Of a stretch of 64,000 nt of DNA, positions 8,784 to 17,520 are shown one piece after another. The translations under genes and the position numbers were made by a program. The stretch is from Streptomyces fulvoviolaceus. Lineage in GTDB: Bacteria > Actinomycetota > Actinomycetes > Streptomycetales > Streptomycetaceae. The stretch is taken from the NCBI RefSeq assembly GCF_000718165.1, contig NZ_JOEY01000032.1:1-64000 (forward strand). The letters are read 5' to 3'. The notes under the pieces are model-generated. The model saw only the letters and a program-made list of their open reading frames with translations, made no database searches and had not been told where the DNA came from. The stretch's first letter is position 1. Every line of letters starts with the position of its first letter.

Positions 8784-10220
8784 GTGAGAACCGCGCCCAC
8801 GATCCTGCATCTCGACATGGATGCCTTCTTCGCCTCGGCGGAGCAGGCGTCCAAGCCGAGCCTGCGAGGGAAGGCCGTCGTGGTGGGCGGGCTCGGGCCG
8901 CGCGGGGTGGTGGCCACCTCGTCCTACGAGGCTCGCGTGTTCGGTGTCCATTCGGCGATGCCCATGGCCCAGGCCCGGCGGCTGGCGCCGAACGCCGCGT
9001 ACCTCGTGCCCCGCTTCGGGTTCTACCGGTCGATCAGCGAGCAGGTGATGGGGCTGCTGCGGGCGCTGTCGCCGCTGGTGGAGCCGCTGAGCCTGGACGA
9101 GGCGTTCGTGGACCTGGAGGCCGGGGAAGCGGCCTGGGACGAAGCGTCGGCGCGGCTGGCGGGGGCGAAGCTGCGCGCCGACATACGGGCGGTCACCGGG
9201 CTGACGGGGTCGGTGGGTCTCGCCGCCTGCAAGATGCTCGCGAAGATCGCCTCAGAGCAGGCCAAGCCCGACGGGCTGGTCGTGATCGAGCCGGGGACCG
9301 AGCGGGCCATGCTCGCGCCGATGTCGGTGCGGACGCTGCCGGGGGTCGGACCGGCGACCGGCGACCACCTGCGGAGGGCCGGGATCCACACGGTCGACGA
9401 GATCGCCGAGGCGGGCGAGGACGAGCTCGTGCGGCTGCTGGGGAACGCCCACGGGCACGCGCTGTACGCCATGGCGCTGGCGCACGACGAGCGGCCGGTG
9501 GTGGCCGAGCGGGAGACGAAGTCGGTCTCGGTCGAGGACACCTACGACGTGGACATCCACGACCGGATCCGGGTGGGGCTGGAGGTGCAGCGGCTGGCCG
9601 ACCGGTGCGTGCAGCGGTTGCGGGGCGCCGGGCTGTCCGGGCGGACCATCGTGCTGAAGGTGCGCAGGTACGACTTCTCCACGCTGACCCGGTCCGAGAC
9701 GCTGCGCGGGCCCACGGACGATCCGGCGGTGGTGCGGGAGGCGGCAGCCCGGCTGCTGGACTCGGTGGATACCACGGGCGGCGTACGGCTGCTCGGGGTC
9801 GGCGTCAGCGGGCTGGCCGACTACACGCAGGAGGACCTGTTCGCGCAGGCGGCGGGGGAGCTGGCCGAGCATCCGGTGGAGGAGGCGGCACACGCGCCCG
9901 CCGAGGAAGAGAAGGCGCCGGCCGAGCGGCGGTGGGTCGCGGGGCACGATGTACGGCATGCCGAGCACGGGCACGGGTGGGTGCAGGGCAGTGGGCTCGG
10001 GAGGGTCACCGTGCGGTTCGAGACGCCCGACTCGGAGCCGGGGCGGGTGCGGACCTTCCGGGTCGACGACCCGGACCTGGAGGCGGCCGATCCACTGCCG
10101 CTGGTGGCGCGAAGACCCGACGACCCGGAGGGGCCGCCGGCTCAGGCCTCGTCCGTGCCCGCCAGCTTCCCGAAGTCATGGTCCGGGAACGGCGGAGGAG
10201 GGGCCACATCGAGACCGTAG
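8784..10220 (+). CDS. dinB: DNA polymerase IV (Y-family translesion polymerase)
   Basis: A 478-residue Y-family polymerase for lesion bypass. The palm begins immediately with ILHLDMDAFFASAEQ (first catalytic Asp). The second metal motif is LSLDEAFVDLE, with the catalytic SLDEA. A helix-hairpin-helix motif (LPGVGPATGDHLRRAGIHTV) and the little-finger domain follow. The C-terminus carries about 90 extra residues, rich in E/P/A, and no clear beta-clamp motif could be assigned. The start is GTG 8784. Its last 79 bases overlap the end of the convergent PRC-barrel gene (10142-10220). No SOS box was recognised upstream. Confidence 0.92.
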   Translation: MRTAPTILHLDMDAFFASAEQASKPSLRGKAVVVGGLGPRGVVATSSYEARVFGVHSAMPMAQARRLAPNAAYLVPRFGFYRSISEQVMGLLRALSPLVEPLSLDEAFVDLEAGEAAWDEASARLAGAKLRADIRAVTGLTGSVGLAACKMLAKIASEQAKPDGLVVIEPGTERAMLAPMSVRTLPGVGPATGDHLRRAGIHTVDEIAEAGEDELVRLLGNAHGHALYAMALAHDERPVVAERETKSVSVEDTYDVDIHDRIRVGLEVQRLADRCVQRLRGAGLSGRTIVLKVRRYDFSTLTRSETLRGPTDDPAVVREAAARLLDSVDTTGGVRLLGVGVSGLADYTQEDLFAQAAGELAEHPVEEAAHAPAEEEKAPAERRWVAGHDVRHAEHGHGWVQGSGLGRVTVRFETPDSEPGRVRTFRVDDPDLEAADPLPLVARRPDDPEGPPAQASSVPASFPKSWSGNGGGGATSRP

Positions 10221-10513
10221 TGGTGGTAAAGCTGCAGTTCCTGCTCGGGGGAGAGGTGGCGGCCGACGCCGAAATCGGGGGCGTCCTTGATCAGGGCACG
10301 GTCGAAGGGGACGTGCAGGGTGCCCTCGACCAGTTCGCTGGGCTCCAGGGGCACGAAGGCGTCCCTGCTGAACAGGCCGGTGCGTATGGCCGCCCACTCC
10401 GGCACTCCGGTCGCGTCGTCGAGGTAGACCTCGTCGATGGTGCCGATCTTGGTGCCGTCGCGGTCGAATGCCTTGCGGCCGATCAGGTTGCGGGGATCGA
10501 TGTCGGTCTGCAC
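10142..10513 (-). CDS. PRC-barrel domain protein
   Basis: A 123-residue protein with an N-terminal PRC-barrel beta domain (DPRNLIGRKAFDRDGTKIGT, then IDEVYLDDATGVPEWAAI) and a C-terminal acidic/proline tail with LSPEQELQLYHHYGLD. PRC-barrel proteins in actinobacteria are often stress-related, but no function is known for this one. I chose the GTG at 10513 because GGAGG sits 5 bases upstream; an ATG at 10540 lies before that ribosome site. It overlaps the end of dinB by 79 bases, tail to tail, which constrains both C-termini. Confidence 0.8.
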   Translation of the reverse strand: MQTDIDPRNLIGRKAFDRDGTKIGTIDEVYLDDATGVPEWAAIRTGLFSRDAFVPLEPSELVEGTLHVPFDRALIKDAPDFGVGRHLSPEQELQLYHHYGLDVAPPPPFPDHDFGKLAGTDEA

Positions 10514-10634
10514 GGGACCCTCCACTTGGTCGCAACTCATCCGTAAGCACTACAAAAGAGCAGATTGGAGAAGGCGGCCACTCGAAGGCTCGGGTGTTGG
10601 GCTCGCTGGTAGGCTGACAGCGGCTGCTGACCCC

Positions 10635-10832
10635 GTGCGGGAGAGTCCTCCGGACACCATCCGGAGGCGCCGAAGGAGCAAATCCTCCCCAGAATCTCTC
10701 AGGCCCATGTACCGCACGGACGAGGTCACTCTGGAAAGCAGGGCGGGTGTCGATGGCTTCCGCTCTCACCGACGGTGAAAGCCGGGCACCTTCGGGCGGC
10801 CCGGTGAAGCTCTCAGGTTGAGATGACAGAGG
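10635..10832 (+). promoter_or_regulatory. Tandem glycine riboswitch
   Basis: The leader of gcvP holds the conserved glycine-aptamer cores. Aptamer I (about 10635-10716) has GCGGGAGAGTC, GGCGCCGAAGGAGCAA and ATCTCTCAGG. Aptamer II (about 10728-10832) has CACTCTGGAAAGC, GTGAAGCTCTCAGGT and GACAGAGGGGG. The paired aptamers are the classical tandem arrangement that turns on glycine cleavage when glycine is abundant. The second aptamer's middle core (CACCGACGGTGAAAGCC) departs from the usual CACCGAAGGGGCAA. The ribosome site of gcvP is 55 bases downstream of the switch, so the expression platform probably includes 10833-10892. Confidence 0.9.
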
Positions 10833-10900
10833 GGGAGGCCGTCGGGGTACCCGTGCCGGGGTGCCCCTCGAAGGTCGCGTCAGACCAGGAGGCCTCCGCA

Positions 10901-13786
10901 ATGACAGCCCACCGCATTCCGCTCGCCGAGCTCGAACAGGGAATCCCGTTCGAGCAGCGCCACATCGGGCCCGACCAGGAGGCGCGGGCCAAGATGCTCG
11001 CGCAGGTCGGCTACGGCTCACTGGACGAGCTCACCGCCGCCGCGGTCCCGGATGTGATCAAGAACGCCGACGCGCTGGACCTGCCGGGTGCGCGTACCGA
11101 GGCCGAGGTGCAGGCCGAGCTGCGTTCACTGGCCGACCGGAACCAGGTTCTCGACTCCATGATCGGGCTCGGGTACTACGGCACCTTCACCCCGCCCGTC
11201 ATCCTGCGCAACGTCATGGAGAACCCGGCCTGGTACACGGCCTACACGCCGTACCAGCCGGAGATCTCGCAGGGCCGTCTCGAGGCGCTGCTGAACTTCC
11301 AGACCATGGTCGCCGAGCTGACCGGGCTGCCGACCTCCGGCGCCTCGCTGCTCGACGAGGGCACGGCCGCCGCCGAGGCCGTGGCGCTGTCCCGGCGGAT
11401 GGGCAAGAACAAGAAGGGTCTGTTCCTCGTCGACGCGGACGCGCTGCCGCAGACCATCGCCGTGATCGAGACCCGGGCCGAGCCGGCGGGTGTGGAGGTC
11501 GTGGTCGCCGACCTCAGCGACGGGATTCCGGCCGAGGTCGCCGGGCGTGAGATCAACGGCGTTCTGATCCAGTACCCGGGTGCCTCCGGTGCCGTACGGG
11601 ACATCAAGCCGCTCATCGACCAGGCGCACGAGCTCGGCGCGCTCGTGACCGTCGCCGCCGATCTGCTCGCGCTGACGCTGCTGAAGTCCCCGGGTGAACT
11701 CGGTGCGGACATCGCGGTCGGTACGACGCAGCGCTTCGGTGTGCCGATGGGCTTCGGTGGGCCGCACGCCGGATACATGGCCGTACACGAGAAGTTCGCG
11801 CGCAGCCTGCCCGGGCGGCTCGTGGGTGTGTCCGTGGACGCCGACGGGCACACGGCGTACCGGCTCGCGCTGCAGACGCGTGAGCAGCACATCCGCCGGG
11901 AGAAGGCGACCAGCAACATCTGCACCGCCCAGGTGCTGCTCGCCGTGATGGCCGGCATGTATGCCGTCTACCACGGGCCCGAGGGGCTGAAGGGCATCGC
12001 GCGGCGGACGCACCGGTACGCCACGATCCTCGCCGAGGGGCTCAAGGCCGGTGGCGTCGAGGTCGTGCACGGTGCCTACTTCGACACGTTGACTGCACGG
12101 GTGCCGGGCAAGGCCGCCGAGGTGGTCGGCGGCGCGCGGGAGAACGGGGTCAACCTGCACCTCGTGGACGCCGACCACGTGTCGATCGCCTGTGACGAGA
12201 CCACCGCTCGGGCCCAACTGGGCGCCGTATGGAACGCGTTCGGGGTCGAGGGTGACATCGAGGCGCTCGACGCGGCGACCGGGGAGGCGCTGCCGGACGC
12301 GCTGCTGCGTGGCGACGAGTACCTGACGCACCCCGTCTTCCACCAGCACCGTTCCGAGACCGCGATGCTGCGGTACCTGCGCAGGCTGGCCGACCGTGAC
12401 TACGCGCTCGACCGCGGCATGATCCCGCTGGGCTCCTGCACCATGAAGCTCAACGCGACCACGGAGATGGAGCCGGTCACCTGGCCCGAGTTCGGGCAGC
12501 TGCACCCCTTCGCGCCCGCCGAGCAGGCGCAGGGCTACCTCACGCTCATCCGTGAGCTGGAGGAGCGGCTCGCCGAGGTCACCGGGTACGACAACGTGTC
12601 GCTGCAGCCCAACGCCGGTTCGCAGGGCGAGTTGGCCGGGCTGCTCGCCGTACGCGGATACCACCGGGCCAACGGGGACGAGCAGCGGACTGTGTGTCTG
12701 ATTCCCTCGTCCGCGCACGGGACCAACGCCGCCAGTGCCGTCATGGCCGGCATGAAGGTCGTCGTCGTGAAGACCGCCGAGGACGGCGAGATCGATGTCG
12801 AGGACCTGCGGGCGAAGATCGAGCAGTACCGCGACGAGCTGTCGGTGCTGATGATCACGTACCCGTCGACACATGGGGTGTTCGAGGAGCACGTCGCCGA
12901 CATCTGCGCCCAGGTGCACGAGGCCGGCGGGCAGGTGTACGTCGACGGGGCCAACCTCAACGCCCTGGTGGGGCTGGCCAAGCCGGGGCACTTCGGCGGT
13001 GACGTCTCGCACCTGAACCTGCACAAGACCTTCTGCATTCCGCACGGCGGTGGCGGTCCGGGGGTTGGGCCTGTCGGTGTGCGTGCGCACCTCGCGCCGT
13101 ATCTGCCGAACCACCCGCTGCAGCCCGCGGCCGGGCCCGAGACGGGTGTCGGGCCGATCTCGGCCGCGCCCTGGGGTTCCGCGGGGATCCTGCCGATCTC
13201 GTGGGCGTACGTGCGGCTCATGGGTGGCGAGGGGCTCAAGCGCGCCACGCAGGTGGCGGTGCTCTCCGCGAACTACATCGCCAAGCGGCTCGAGCCGCAC
13301 TACCCGGTGCTCTACACCGGTCCGGGCGGGCTGGTCGCGCACGAGTGCATCATCGATCTGCGGCCGATCAGCAAGGCGACCGGGGTGAGCGTGGACGACA
13401 TCGCCAAGCGGCTCATCGACTATGGGTTCCACGCGCCTACGATGTCGTTCCCCGTGGCCGGGACGCTGATGATCGAGCCGACCGAGTCGGAGGACCTGAT
13501 CGAGCTCGACCGGTTCTGCGAGGCGATGATCGCGATTCGCGGGGAGGTCGAGAAGGTCGGCTCCGGTGCGTGGCCCGCCGACGACAACCCGCTGCGGAAC
13601 GCGCCGCACACCGCTGCCGCGCTGGGCGGGGAGTGGGAGCACGCCTACACGCGTGAGGAGGCCGTCTTCCCGCCCGGTGTCTCGGTCGCGGACAAGTACT
13701 GGCCGCCGGTGCGCCGGATCGACCAGGCCTTCGGTGACCGGAACCTGGTGTGCTCGTGCCCGCCGTTGGACGCGTACGAGGACTGA
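10901..13786 (+). CDS. gcvP: Glycine dehydrogenase (decarboxylating), P protein
   Basis: A 961-residue P protein of the glycine cleavage system. It decarboxylates glycine using pyridoxal phosphate and passes the aminomethyl group to the lipoyl H protein. The PLP lysine is K709 in [18 protein letters not shown], with the glycine-rich loop right after it. Both halves of the P-protein fold are complete (N-terminal [15 protein letters not shown]-terminal [13 protein letters not shown]). The ATG at 10901 has AGGAGG 8 bases upstream; the earlier in-frame ATG at 10823 lies inside the riboswitch and is rejected. gcvT and gcvH are not in the window. Regulation by glycine through the riboswitch is well supported. 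Confidence 0.96.
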   Translation: MTAHRIPLAELEQGIPFEQRHIGPDQEARAKMLAQVGYGSLDELTAAAVPDVIKNADALDLPGARTEAEVQAELRSLADRNQVLDSMIGLGYYGTFTPPVILRNVMENPAWYTAYTPYQPEISQGRLEALLNFQTMVAELTGLPTSGASLLDEGTAAAEAVALSRRMGKNKKGLFLVDADALPQTIAVIETRAEPAGVEVVVADLSDGIPAEVAGREINGVLIQYPGASGAVRDIKPLIDQAHELGALVTVAADLLALTLLKSPGELGADIAVGTTQRFGVPMGFGGPHAGYMAVHEKFARSLPGRLVGVSVDADGHTAYRLALQTREQHIRREKATSNICTAQVLLAVMAGMYAVYHGPEGLKGIARRTHRYATILAEGLKAGGVEVVHGAYFDTLTARVPGKAAEVVGGARENGVNLHLVDADHVSIACDETTARAQLGAVWNAFGVEGDIEALDAATGEALPDALLRGDEYLTHPVFHQHRSETAMLRYLRRLADRDYALDRGMIPLGSCTMKLNATTEMEPVTWPEFGQLHPFAPAEQAQGYLTLIRELEERLAEVTGYDNVSLQPNAGSQGELAGLLAVRGYHRANGDEQRTVCLIPSSAHGTNAASAVMAGMKVVVVKTAEDGEIDVEDLRAKIEQYRDELSVLMITYPSTHGVFEEHVADICAQVHEAGGQVYVDGANLNALVGLAKPGHFGGDVSHLNLHKTFCIPHGGGGPGVGPVGVRAHLAPYLPNHPLQPAAGPETGVGPISAAPWGSAGILPISWAYVRLMGGEGLKRATQVAVLSANYIAKRLEPHYPVLYTGPGGLVAHECIIDLRPISKATGVSVDDIAKRLIDYGFHAPTMSFPVAGTLMIEPTESEDLIELDRFCEAMIAIRGEVEKVGSGAWPADDNPLRNAPHTAAALGGEWEHAYTREEAVFPPGVSVADKYWPPVRRIDQAFGDRNLVCSCPPLDAYED

Positions 13787-13796
13787 TCTGCCGCGT

Positions 13797-13822
13797 AGGG
13801 GCCCCGCTTCGGCGGGGCCCCT
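13797..13822 (+). terminator. Terminator after gcvP
   Basis: An 11-bp GC-rich stem (13797-13807 with 13812-13822) closes a TTCG tetraloop and is followed by TTGTCTT. It lies between the convergent gcvP and molbindin genes and could serve both. Confidence 0.88.
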
Positions 13823-13840
13823 TTGTCTTATGCGGTTGTT

Positions 13841-14260
13841 CTACGCGGTCGCGAGTGAGACCTCGGTCGACTTGATCAGGGCGACGACCGGTGTGCCGGG
13901 TGACAGGGCGAGGTCGGTCGTGGCGTCCTTCGTGATCGCCGCGGTCAGGTCGCCGCCCTCGACGGCGACTTTCACCGCGGCCATGGCGCCGCCGGTGGCG
14001 ATGTCCCGCACGGTGCCCGGGAGTTGGTTGCGGATGGAGAGGCCCTCGACGCGGCCGGTGGCGAGGGACACCTCCGTCGACTTCACCAGGGCCCGGACGG
14101 CCGAGCCCGGGGTGAGCGCGAGGTCCCTGACGGCCTCCAGGGTGATCGCCGCGGTGAGGTCCTGGCCGCCCGCGAGACGGATGCCGACGGAGGCCATCAC
14201 CTCGCCGGGGGTGATGGTGGTGACGGTGCCGGGGAGCTGGTTGCGGATGCTCAGAGTCAT
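13841..14260 (-). CDS. Molbindin-type molybdate-binding protein (two TOBE/Mop domains)
   Basis: A protein of about 139 residues made of two tandem Mop/TOBE domains, each opening with LSIRNQLPGTV and closing with ALVKSTEVSLATG or ALIKSTEVSLATA. Such molbindins bind and store molybdate in the cytoplasm. The internal repeat is nearly exact at both ends, so it arose by domain duplication. The start is uncertain: ATG 14260 (MTLSIRN) is preferred, with ATG 14266 and TTG 14269 also in frame, and no clear ribosome site. It lies 27 bp downstream of modC and probably belongs to the mod operon. Confidence 0.85.
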   Translation of the reverse strand: MTLSIRNQLPGTVTTITPGEVMASVGIRLAGGQDLTAAITLEAVRDLALTPGSAVRALVKSTEVSLATGRVEGLSIRNQLPGTVRDIATGGAMAAVKVAVEGGDLTAAITKDATTDLALSPGTPVVALIKSTEVSLATA

Positions 14261-14287
14261 GGGCATCAACTTAGGGCCGGGGGTGGC

Positions 14288-15364
14288 TTACGCCGGGTAT
14301 GCGTGGGTCTGCGTCGCCTTCACCGTCGCCCAGACCGGTGCGCCCGGGTGCAGGTCGAGTTCGGCCGCGGCGACTGTGGTGAGGTCGGCGGCGAGGGGGA
14401 GTTCGCCGGTGAGGTCGGCGCGGATCTGGTCACCGTGGGTCTCCAGGCCGGCCACTTCGCAGTGCCAGAGGTTGCGGGCGCTGGAGCCGGTGGGGCGGTC
14501 CCGGTAGAGGGTCACCGCGGACGGGGGGAAGGCCACGAAGGCCGGGCCGGAGAGGTCCTCCGTGGTGGTGATGGCGGGGCCGGCGTCGAGGTGGACGGTG
14601 TGGTTCTCGGCCTGGCCGCGGTAGAGGTTCAGGCCTACCAGCTGGGCGATGTAGTCCGTGCGGGGGTGGCGGGCGATGTCGGAGGGGGTGCCTTCCTGGA
14701 CCACGCGGCCGTGCTCCACGACGACCAGGCGGTCGGCGAGCACCATGGCGTCCAGGGGGTCGTGGGTGACGAGGACGGCCACCGCCTCGAACTCCGCGAG
14801 GTGACGGCGGAGTTGGGCCCGTACGTCGAGGCGGGTACGGGCGTCGAGGGCTGCGAGGGGTTCGTCGAGGAGCAGCAGTCGGGGGTGGGTGGCCAGGGCG
14901 CGGGCCAGGGCTACGCGCTGGGCCTGGCCGCCGGAGAGGCGCCGGGGCTTGGCGCCGGCGTGGGCGGTGAGGCCCATGCGGTCCAGCCACTTGGTGGCCT
15001 GTGCGCGGGCCTCTGCCTTGGTCGCGCCCTGGCAGCGGGGGCCGAACGCCACGTTGTCGAGGGCGGTGAGGTGGGGGAAGAGGAGGTAGTCCTGGAAGAC
15101 GACGCCGACCGGGCGGGACTCGGGGGGTGTGCGGTCGAGGGTGGTGCCGTCCAGTTTCAGGTGGCCGTCGGTGAGGGGGGTGAGGCCGGCCAGGGCGCGT
15201 AGGGCTGTGGTTTTGCCGGCGCCGTTGGGGCCGAGCAGGGCTACTACGTCGCCGGGGGCGGCGGTGAGGGTGATGTCCAGGTGGAAGGTGCCGTGGTCTA
15301 TGACCAGGTGGGCGTCCAGGCCTTCGCCGGGTGCGTCTTCTTTGGCGACGTCTTGGTCGGTCAT
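14288..15364 (-). CDS. modC: Molybdate ABC transporter ATP-binding protein
   Basis: A 358-residue ATPase of the molybdate importer. Walker A is GPNGAGKTTALRAL, the signature is LSGGQAQRVALARAL, Walker B is LLLLDEPLAALD, and the H-loop is VLVTHDPLDAM. A C-terminal TOBE-like region ends GAPVWATVKATQTHAYPA. It couples ATP hydrolysis to the ModB permease. The ATG at 15364 has no ribosome site of its own; it overlaps the stop of a 103-codon open frame upstream (ATGA), so translation may depend on coupling. It is separated from modB by about 304 bp, which is unusual because the two genes normally touch. Confidence 0.92.
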   Translation of the reverse strand: MTDQDVAKEDAPGEGLDAHLVIDHGTFHLDITLTAAPGDVVALLGPNGAGKTTALRALAGLTPLTDGHLKLDGTTLDRTPPESRPVGVVFQDYLLFPHLTALDNVAFGPRCQGATKAEARAQATKWLDRMGLTAHAGAKPRRLSGGQAQRVALARALATHPRLLLLDEPLAALDARTRLDVRAQLRRHLAEFEAVAVLVTHDPLDAMVLADRLVVVEHGRVVQEGTPSDIARHPRTDYIAQLVGLNLYRGQAENHTVHLDAGPAITTTEDLSGPAFVAFPPSAVTLYRDRPTGSSARNLWHCEVAGLETHGDQIRADLTGELPLAADLTTVAAAELDLHPGAPVWATVKATQTHAYPA

Positions 15365-15668
15365 GGGGTGTGTGTCCTTCGGCGCGGCTGCGGGTGCGGC
15401 TGCGGGTGCGTTGGGGGCACCCGGCCTTCGGCCGGGTTTGGGTTCTCACCCGCACCACCCGTACAACTTTCGTTGTCGGGTGCGGGTGGCCCCTGTGGGG
15501 AGTGAGCGCCATCGGCGGCTGCCGGTGCGTGGTCGCGGTGGGGGATGAGCCCCGGTGGCGGCCGGCGGTGGGCGGGCGCGGTGGCGTGTGCTCTCGCTGC
15601 TGTACGGCTGCCGTGCGTGGACTCGATCGTGTGGGATCCGTGTGTGGATGCAGCCGCACGGCGCACCC
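15365..15668 (-). other. 304-bp spacer between modB and modC with a candidate 103-codon ORF and hairpins
   Basis: On the minus strand an open frame (15361-15672, 103 residues) starts inside modB's stop and ends inside modC's start, with an ATGA overlap at both ends. Its product is low-complexity (H, P, R, T, A-rich), with no domain, and may not be a real protein. The spacer carries two hairpins: 15420-15426 with 15430-15436, and a long imperfect stem 15447-15467 with 15472-15488. The pentamer TCATG occurs at both edges (15361-15365 and 15669-15673), as a target duplication would. The spacer may be an inserted palindromic element that keeps the two genes coupled. Confidence 0.5.
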
Positions 15669-16526
15669 TCATGACGCCGTCATCCAGCGGTCCCGCAAGC
15701 CTGCCAGGACCGCGATCGAGACCGCCAGCAGGACCAGGCTGAGGGCGATTGCGGCTGCCGGGTCGTTCTGGAGGGCCAGGTAGACCGCGAGGGGCATGGT
15801 CTGGGTGCGGCCCGGGAAGTTGCCCGCGAAGGTGATAGTCGCGCCGAACTCGCCGAGGGCGCGGGCCCAGGCCAGGACGGAGCCTGCCGCGATGCCCGGG
15901 GCGATGAGGGGGAGGGTGACGCGGCGGAATGCCGTGAAGCGGGAGGCGCCCAGGGTGGTGGCCGCCTCCTCATAGCGGGGGTCGGCGGCGCGCAGCGTGC
16001 CCTCGACGCTGATGACGAGGAACGGCATCGCCACGAAGGTCTCCGCGAGGATCACGCCCGCCGTGGTGAAGGGGAGCGTGATGCCGAACCAGGAGTCCAG
16101 CCACTGGCCGACGAGGCCGTTGCGGCCGAGGGCGAGCAGCAGGGCGACGCCCCCGACCACCGGGGGCAGGACGAGGGGCAGAGTGACCAGGGCGCGGACC
16201 AGGCCGCGGCCGGGGAAGTCCGTGCGGGCCAGCAGCCAGGCCAGCGGGACGCCGATGACCAGGCTGAGGGCGGTTGCGGCCGTGGCGCACACCAGCGACA
16301 GGCGCAGGGCCTGCCATACCTCGGCGCTCGTCAGTTGATCGGGGAGGGTGCTCCACGGGGCTCGTACGAGCAGGGCGACCAGGGGCAGGAGGAGGAACGC
16401 CAGGCCTATCAGCGCGGGCAACAGCAGGGGCAGCGGAACCCCGCGGCGGTTCGTCCGGACGCGCCCGCGCCGCGGGCCGCCCTGGAGGGTGTCGGCCGCG
16501 GCGCCGGGCTTGTCGGTCGGGGTCAC
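15669..16526 (-). CDS. modB: Molybdate ABC transporter permease
   Basis: A 285-residue inner-membrane permease with about five to six hydrophobic helices. The conserved cytoplasmic EAA loop reads EEAATTLGASRFTAFRRVTLP, the coupling site for the ATPase. The start is GTG 16526, overlapping the modA stop by GTGA (16523-16526), so modA and modB are co-translated. The order modA-modB-modC is standard. Length and topology are normal for ModB. Confidence 0.92.
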   Translation of the reverse strand: MTPTDKPGAAADTLQGGPRRGRVRTNRRGVPLPLLLPALIGLAFLLLPLVALLVRAPWSTLPDQLTSAEVWQALRLSLVCATAATALSLVIGVPLAWLLARTDFPGRGLVRALVTLPLVLPPVVGGVALLLALGRNGLVGQWLDSWFGITLPFTTAGVILAETFVAMPFLVISVEGTLRAADPRYEEAATTLGASRFTAFRRVTLPLIAPGIAAGSVLAWARALGEFGATITFAGNFPGRTQTMPLAVYLALQNDPAAAIALSLVLLAVSIAVLAGLRDRWMTAS

Positions 16527-17347
16527 GGGTTGAGGAACCCGGCCTCGGTCAGGACCTTCTGGCCCTCGGTGGACTTCACCAGCTCGATGAACGCCTCGGC
16601 CGTCTCGGTGTTCTGAGCGTTCTTCAGCAGGGCGATCGGGTAGTCGTTGACGGCGTCGGCGGACTCGGGGAACTCCACGCCCTCGACCTTGTCACCGGCC
16701 GCTTGAACATCCGTCTTGTAGACGACTGCCGCATCGGCCTCCTTCAGCTCGACCTTGGTCAGGGCGGCCTTGACGTCCTGCTCGTAGGAGACCGGGGTGA
16801 GCTTGAGGCTGCTCGCCTCCAGGGCCGTCTGGGCGGCGGCGCCGCACGGCACCTCCTTGTCGCACAGCACGACCTTCAGGCCGGACCTGGTGAGGTCCTT
16901 GAGCGAGGAGATCTTGTCGGGGTTGCCCGGCAGGGTGGCGATCTCCAGCTGATTGCGGACGAAGGTGGCGGGCGTGCCGGAGGCGTCACCGGCGTCGGTG
17001 ACGATCTTCATCGTCTTGGGGCTGGCAGAGGCGAACACGTCCGCGGGGGCGCCGCTCGTGATGCTGGCGGCGAGGGTGTCGCTGCCGCCGAAGCTGAAGG
17101 TGACCTTCGTGCCCGGGTGTTCCTTCTCGAACTCCTTGCCCAGCGTAGTGAAGCTCTCCTGGAGCGAGGCGGCGGCGAAGACGGTCACCGTGCCGGAGAG
17201 CTTCGGCGAGGCGGAGGACGAGGAGCCGGACTTGGCGGAACCGGAGTCCGAGTCGGAGGAGGAGCAGGCGGTCAGGGCGAGCAGGGCGGCTGCTCCCGCA
17301 CCGGCCACCTGCAGCGTCCGGCGGGTTCGGTGCGCGGAACGGGTCAT
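16523..17347 (-). CDS. modA: Molybdate-binding lipoprotein
   Basis: A 274-residue extracytoplasmic molybdate-binding lipoprotein. The signal peptide (MTRSAHRTRRTLQVAGAG and on) ends at the lipobox LTAC (Cys 28), and a serine-rich linker follows. The ModA core has VTVFAAASLQESF and GSDTLAASITSGAPADVFASA, which supply the oxyanion-binding serines. It delivers molybdate to ModBC. The ATG at 17347 has GGGAG about 11 bases upstream. Its promoter region (17348-17520) is shared with the upstream regulator gene in the same orientation. Confidence 0.93.
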   Translation of the reverse strand: MTRSAHRTRRTLQVAGAGAAALLALTACSSSDSDSGSAKSGSSSSASPKLSGTVTVFAAASLQESFTTLGKEFEKEHPGTKVTFSFGGSDTLAASITSGAPADVFASASPKTMKIVTDAGDASGTPATFVRNQLEIATLPGNPDKISSLKDLTRSGLKVVLCDKEVPCGAAAQTALEASSLKLTPVSYEQDVKAALTKVELKEADAAVVYKTDVQAAGDKVEGVEFPESADAVNDYPIALLKNAQNTETAEAFIELVKSTEGQKVLTEAGFLNP

Positions 17348-17417
17348 CACGGGTCCACTCCCTCTCACGTCAACGGGGAAGAGGCCGTCGGCCCTTTCCG
17401 ATACGTCGATCATTCTG

Positions 17418-17434
17418 ACGCATATGCAAGGCGT
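17418..17434 (-). promoter_or_regulatory. Candidate operator in the modA leader
   Basis: A perfect 8-bp palindrome GCATATGC (17420-17427) sits inside an outer ACGC/GCGT pair (17418-17421 and 17431-17434), about 70-90 bp upstream of the modA start. It is a plausible binding site for the neighbouring MerR/TOBE regulator, but there is no direct evidence and short palindromes occur by chance. Confidence 0.25.
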
Positions 17435-17520
17435 AAGTCTCCTGTGGCATCGCATGAGCCGGGGTAAGTGCTGGCAGGGGGCCGCATGTGCGTTCGTACG
17501 GGAGTGGTGGTCGCCGTGGG

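Noticed and set aside
10823..10900. Upstream ATG as the gcvP start
   Set aside because: It lies inside aptamer II of the glycine riboswitch and has no ribosome site; the ATG at 10901 has AGGAGG at 8 bases.
11126..13642. An 838-codon open frame opposite gcvP
   Set aside because: Antisense shadow of a well-identified gene; composition is R/H/G-rich without domains.
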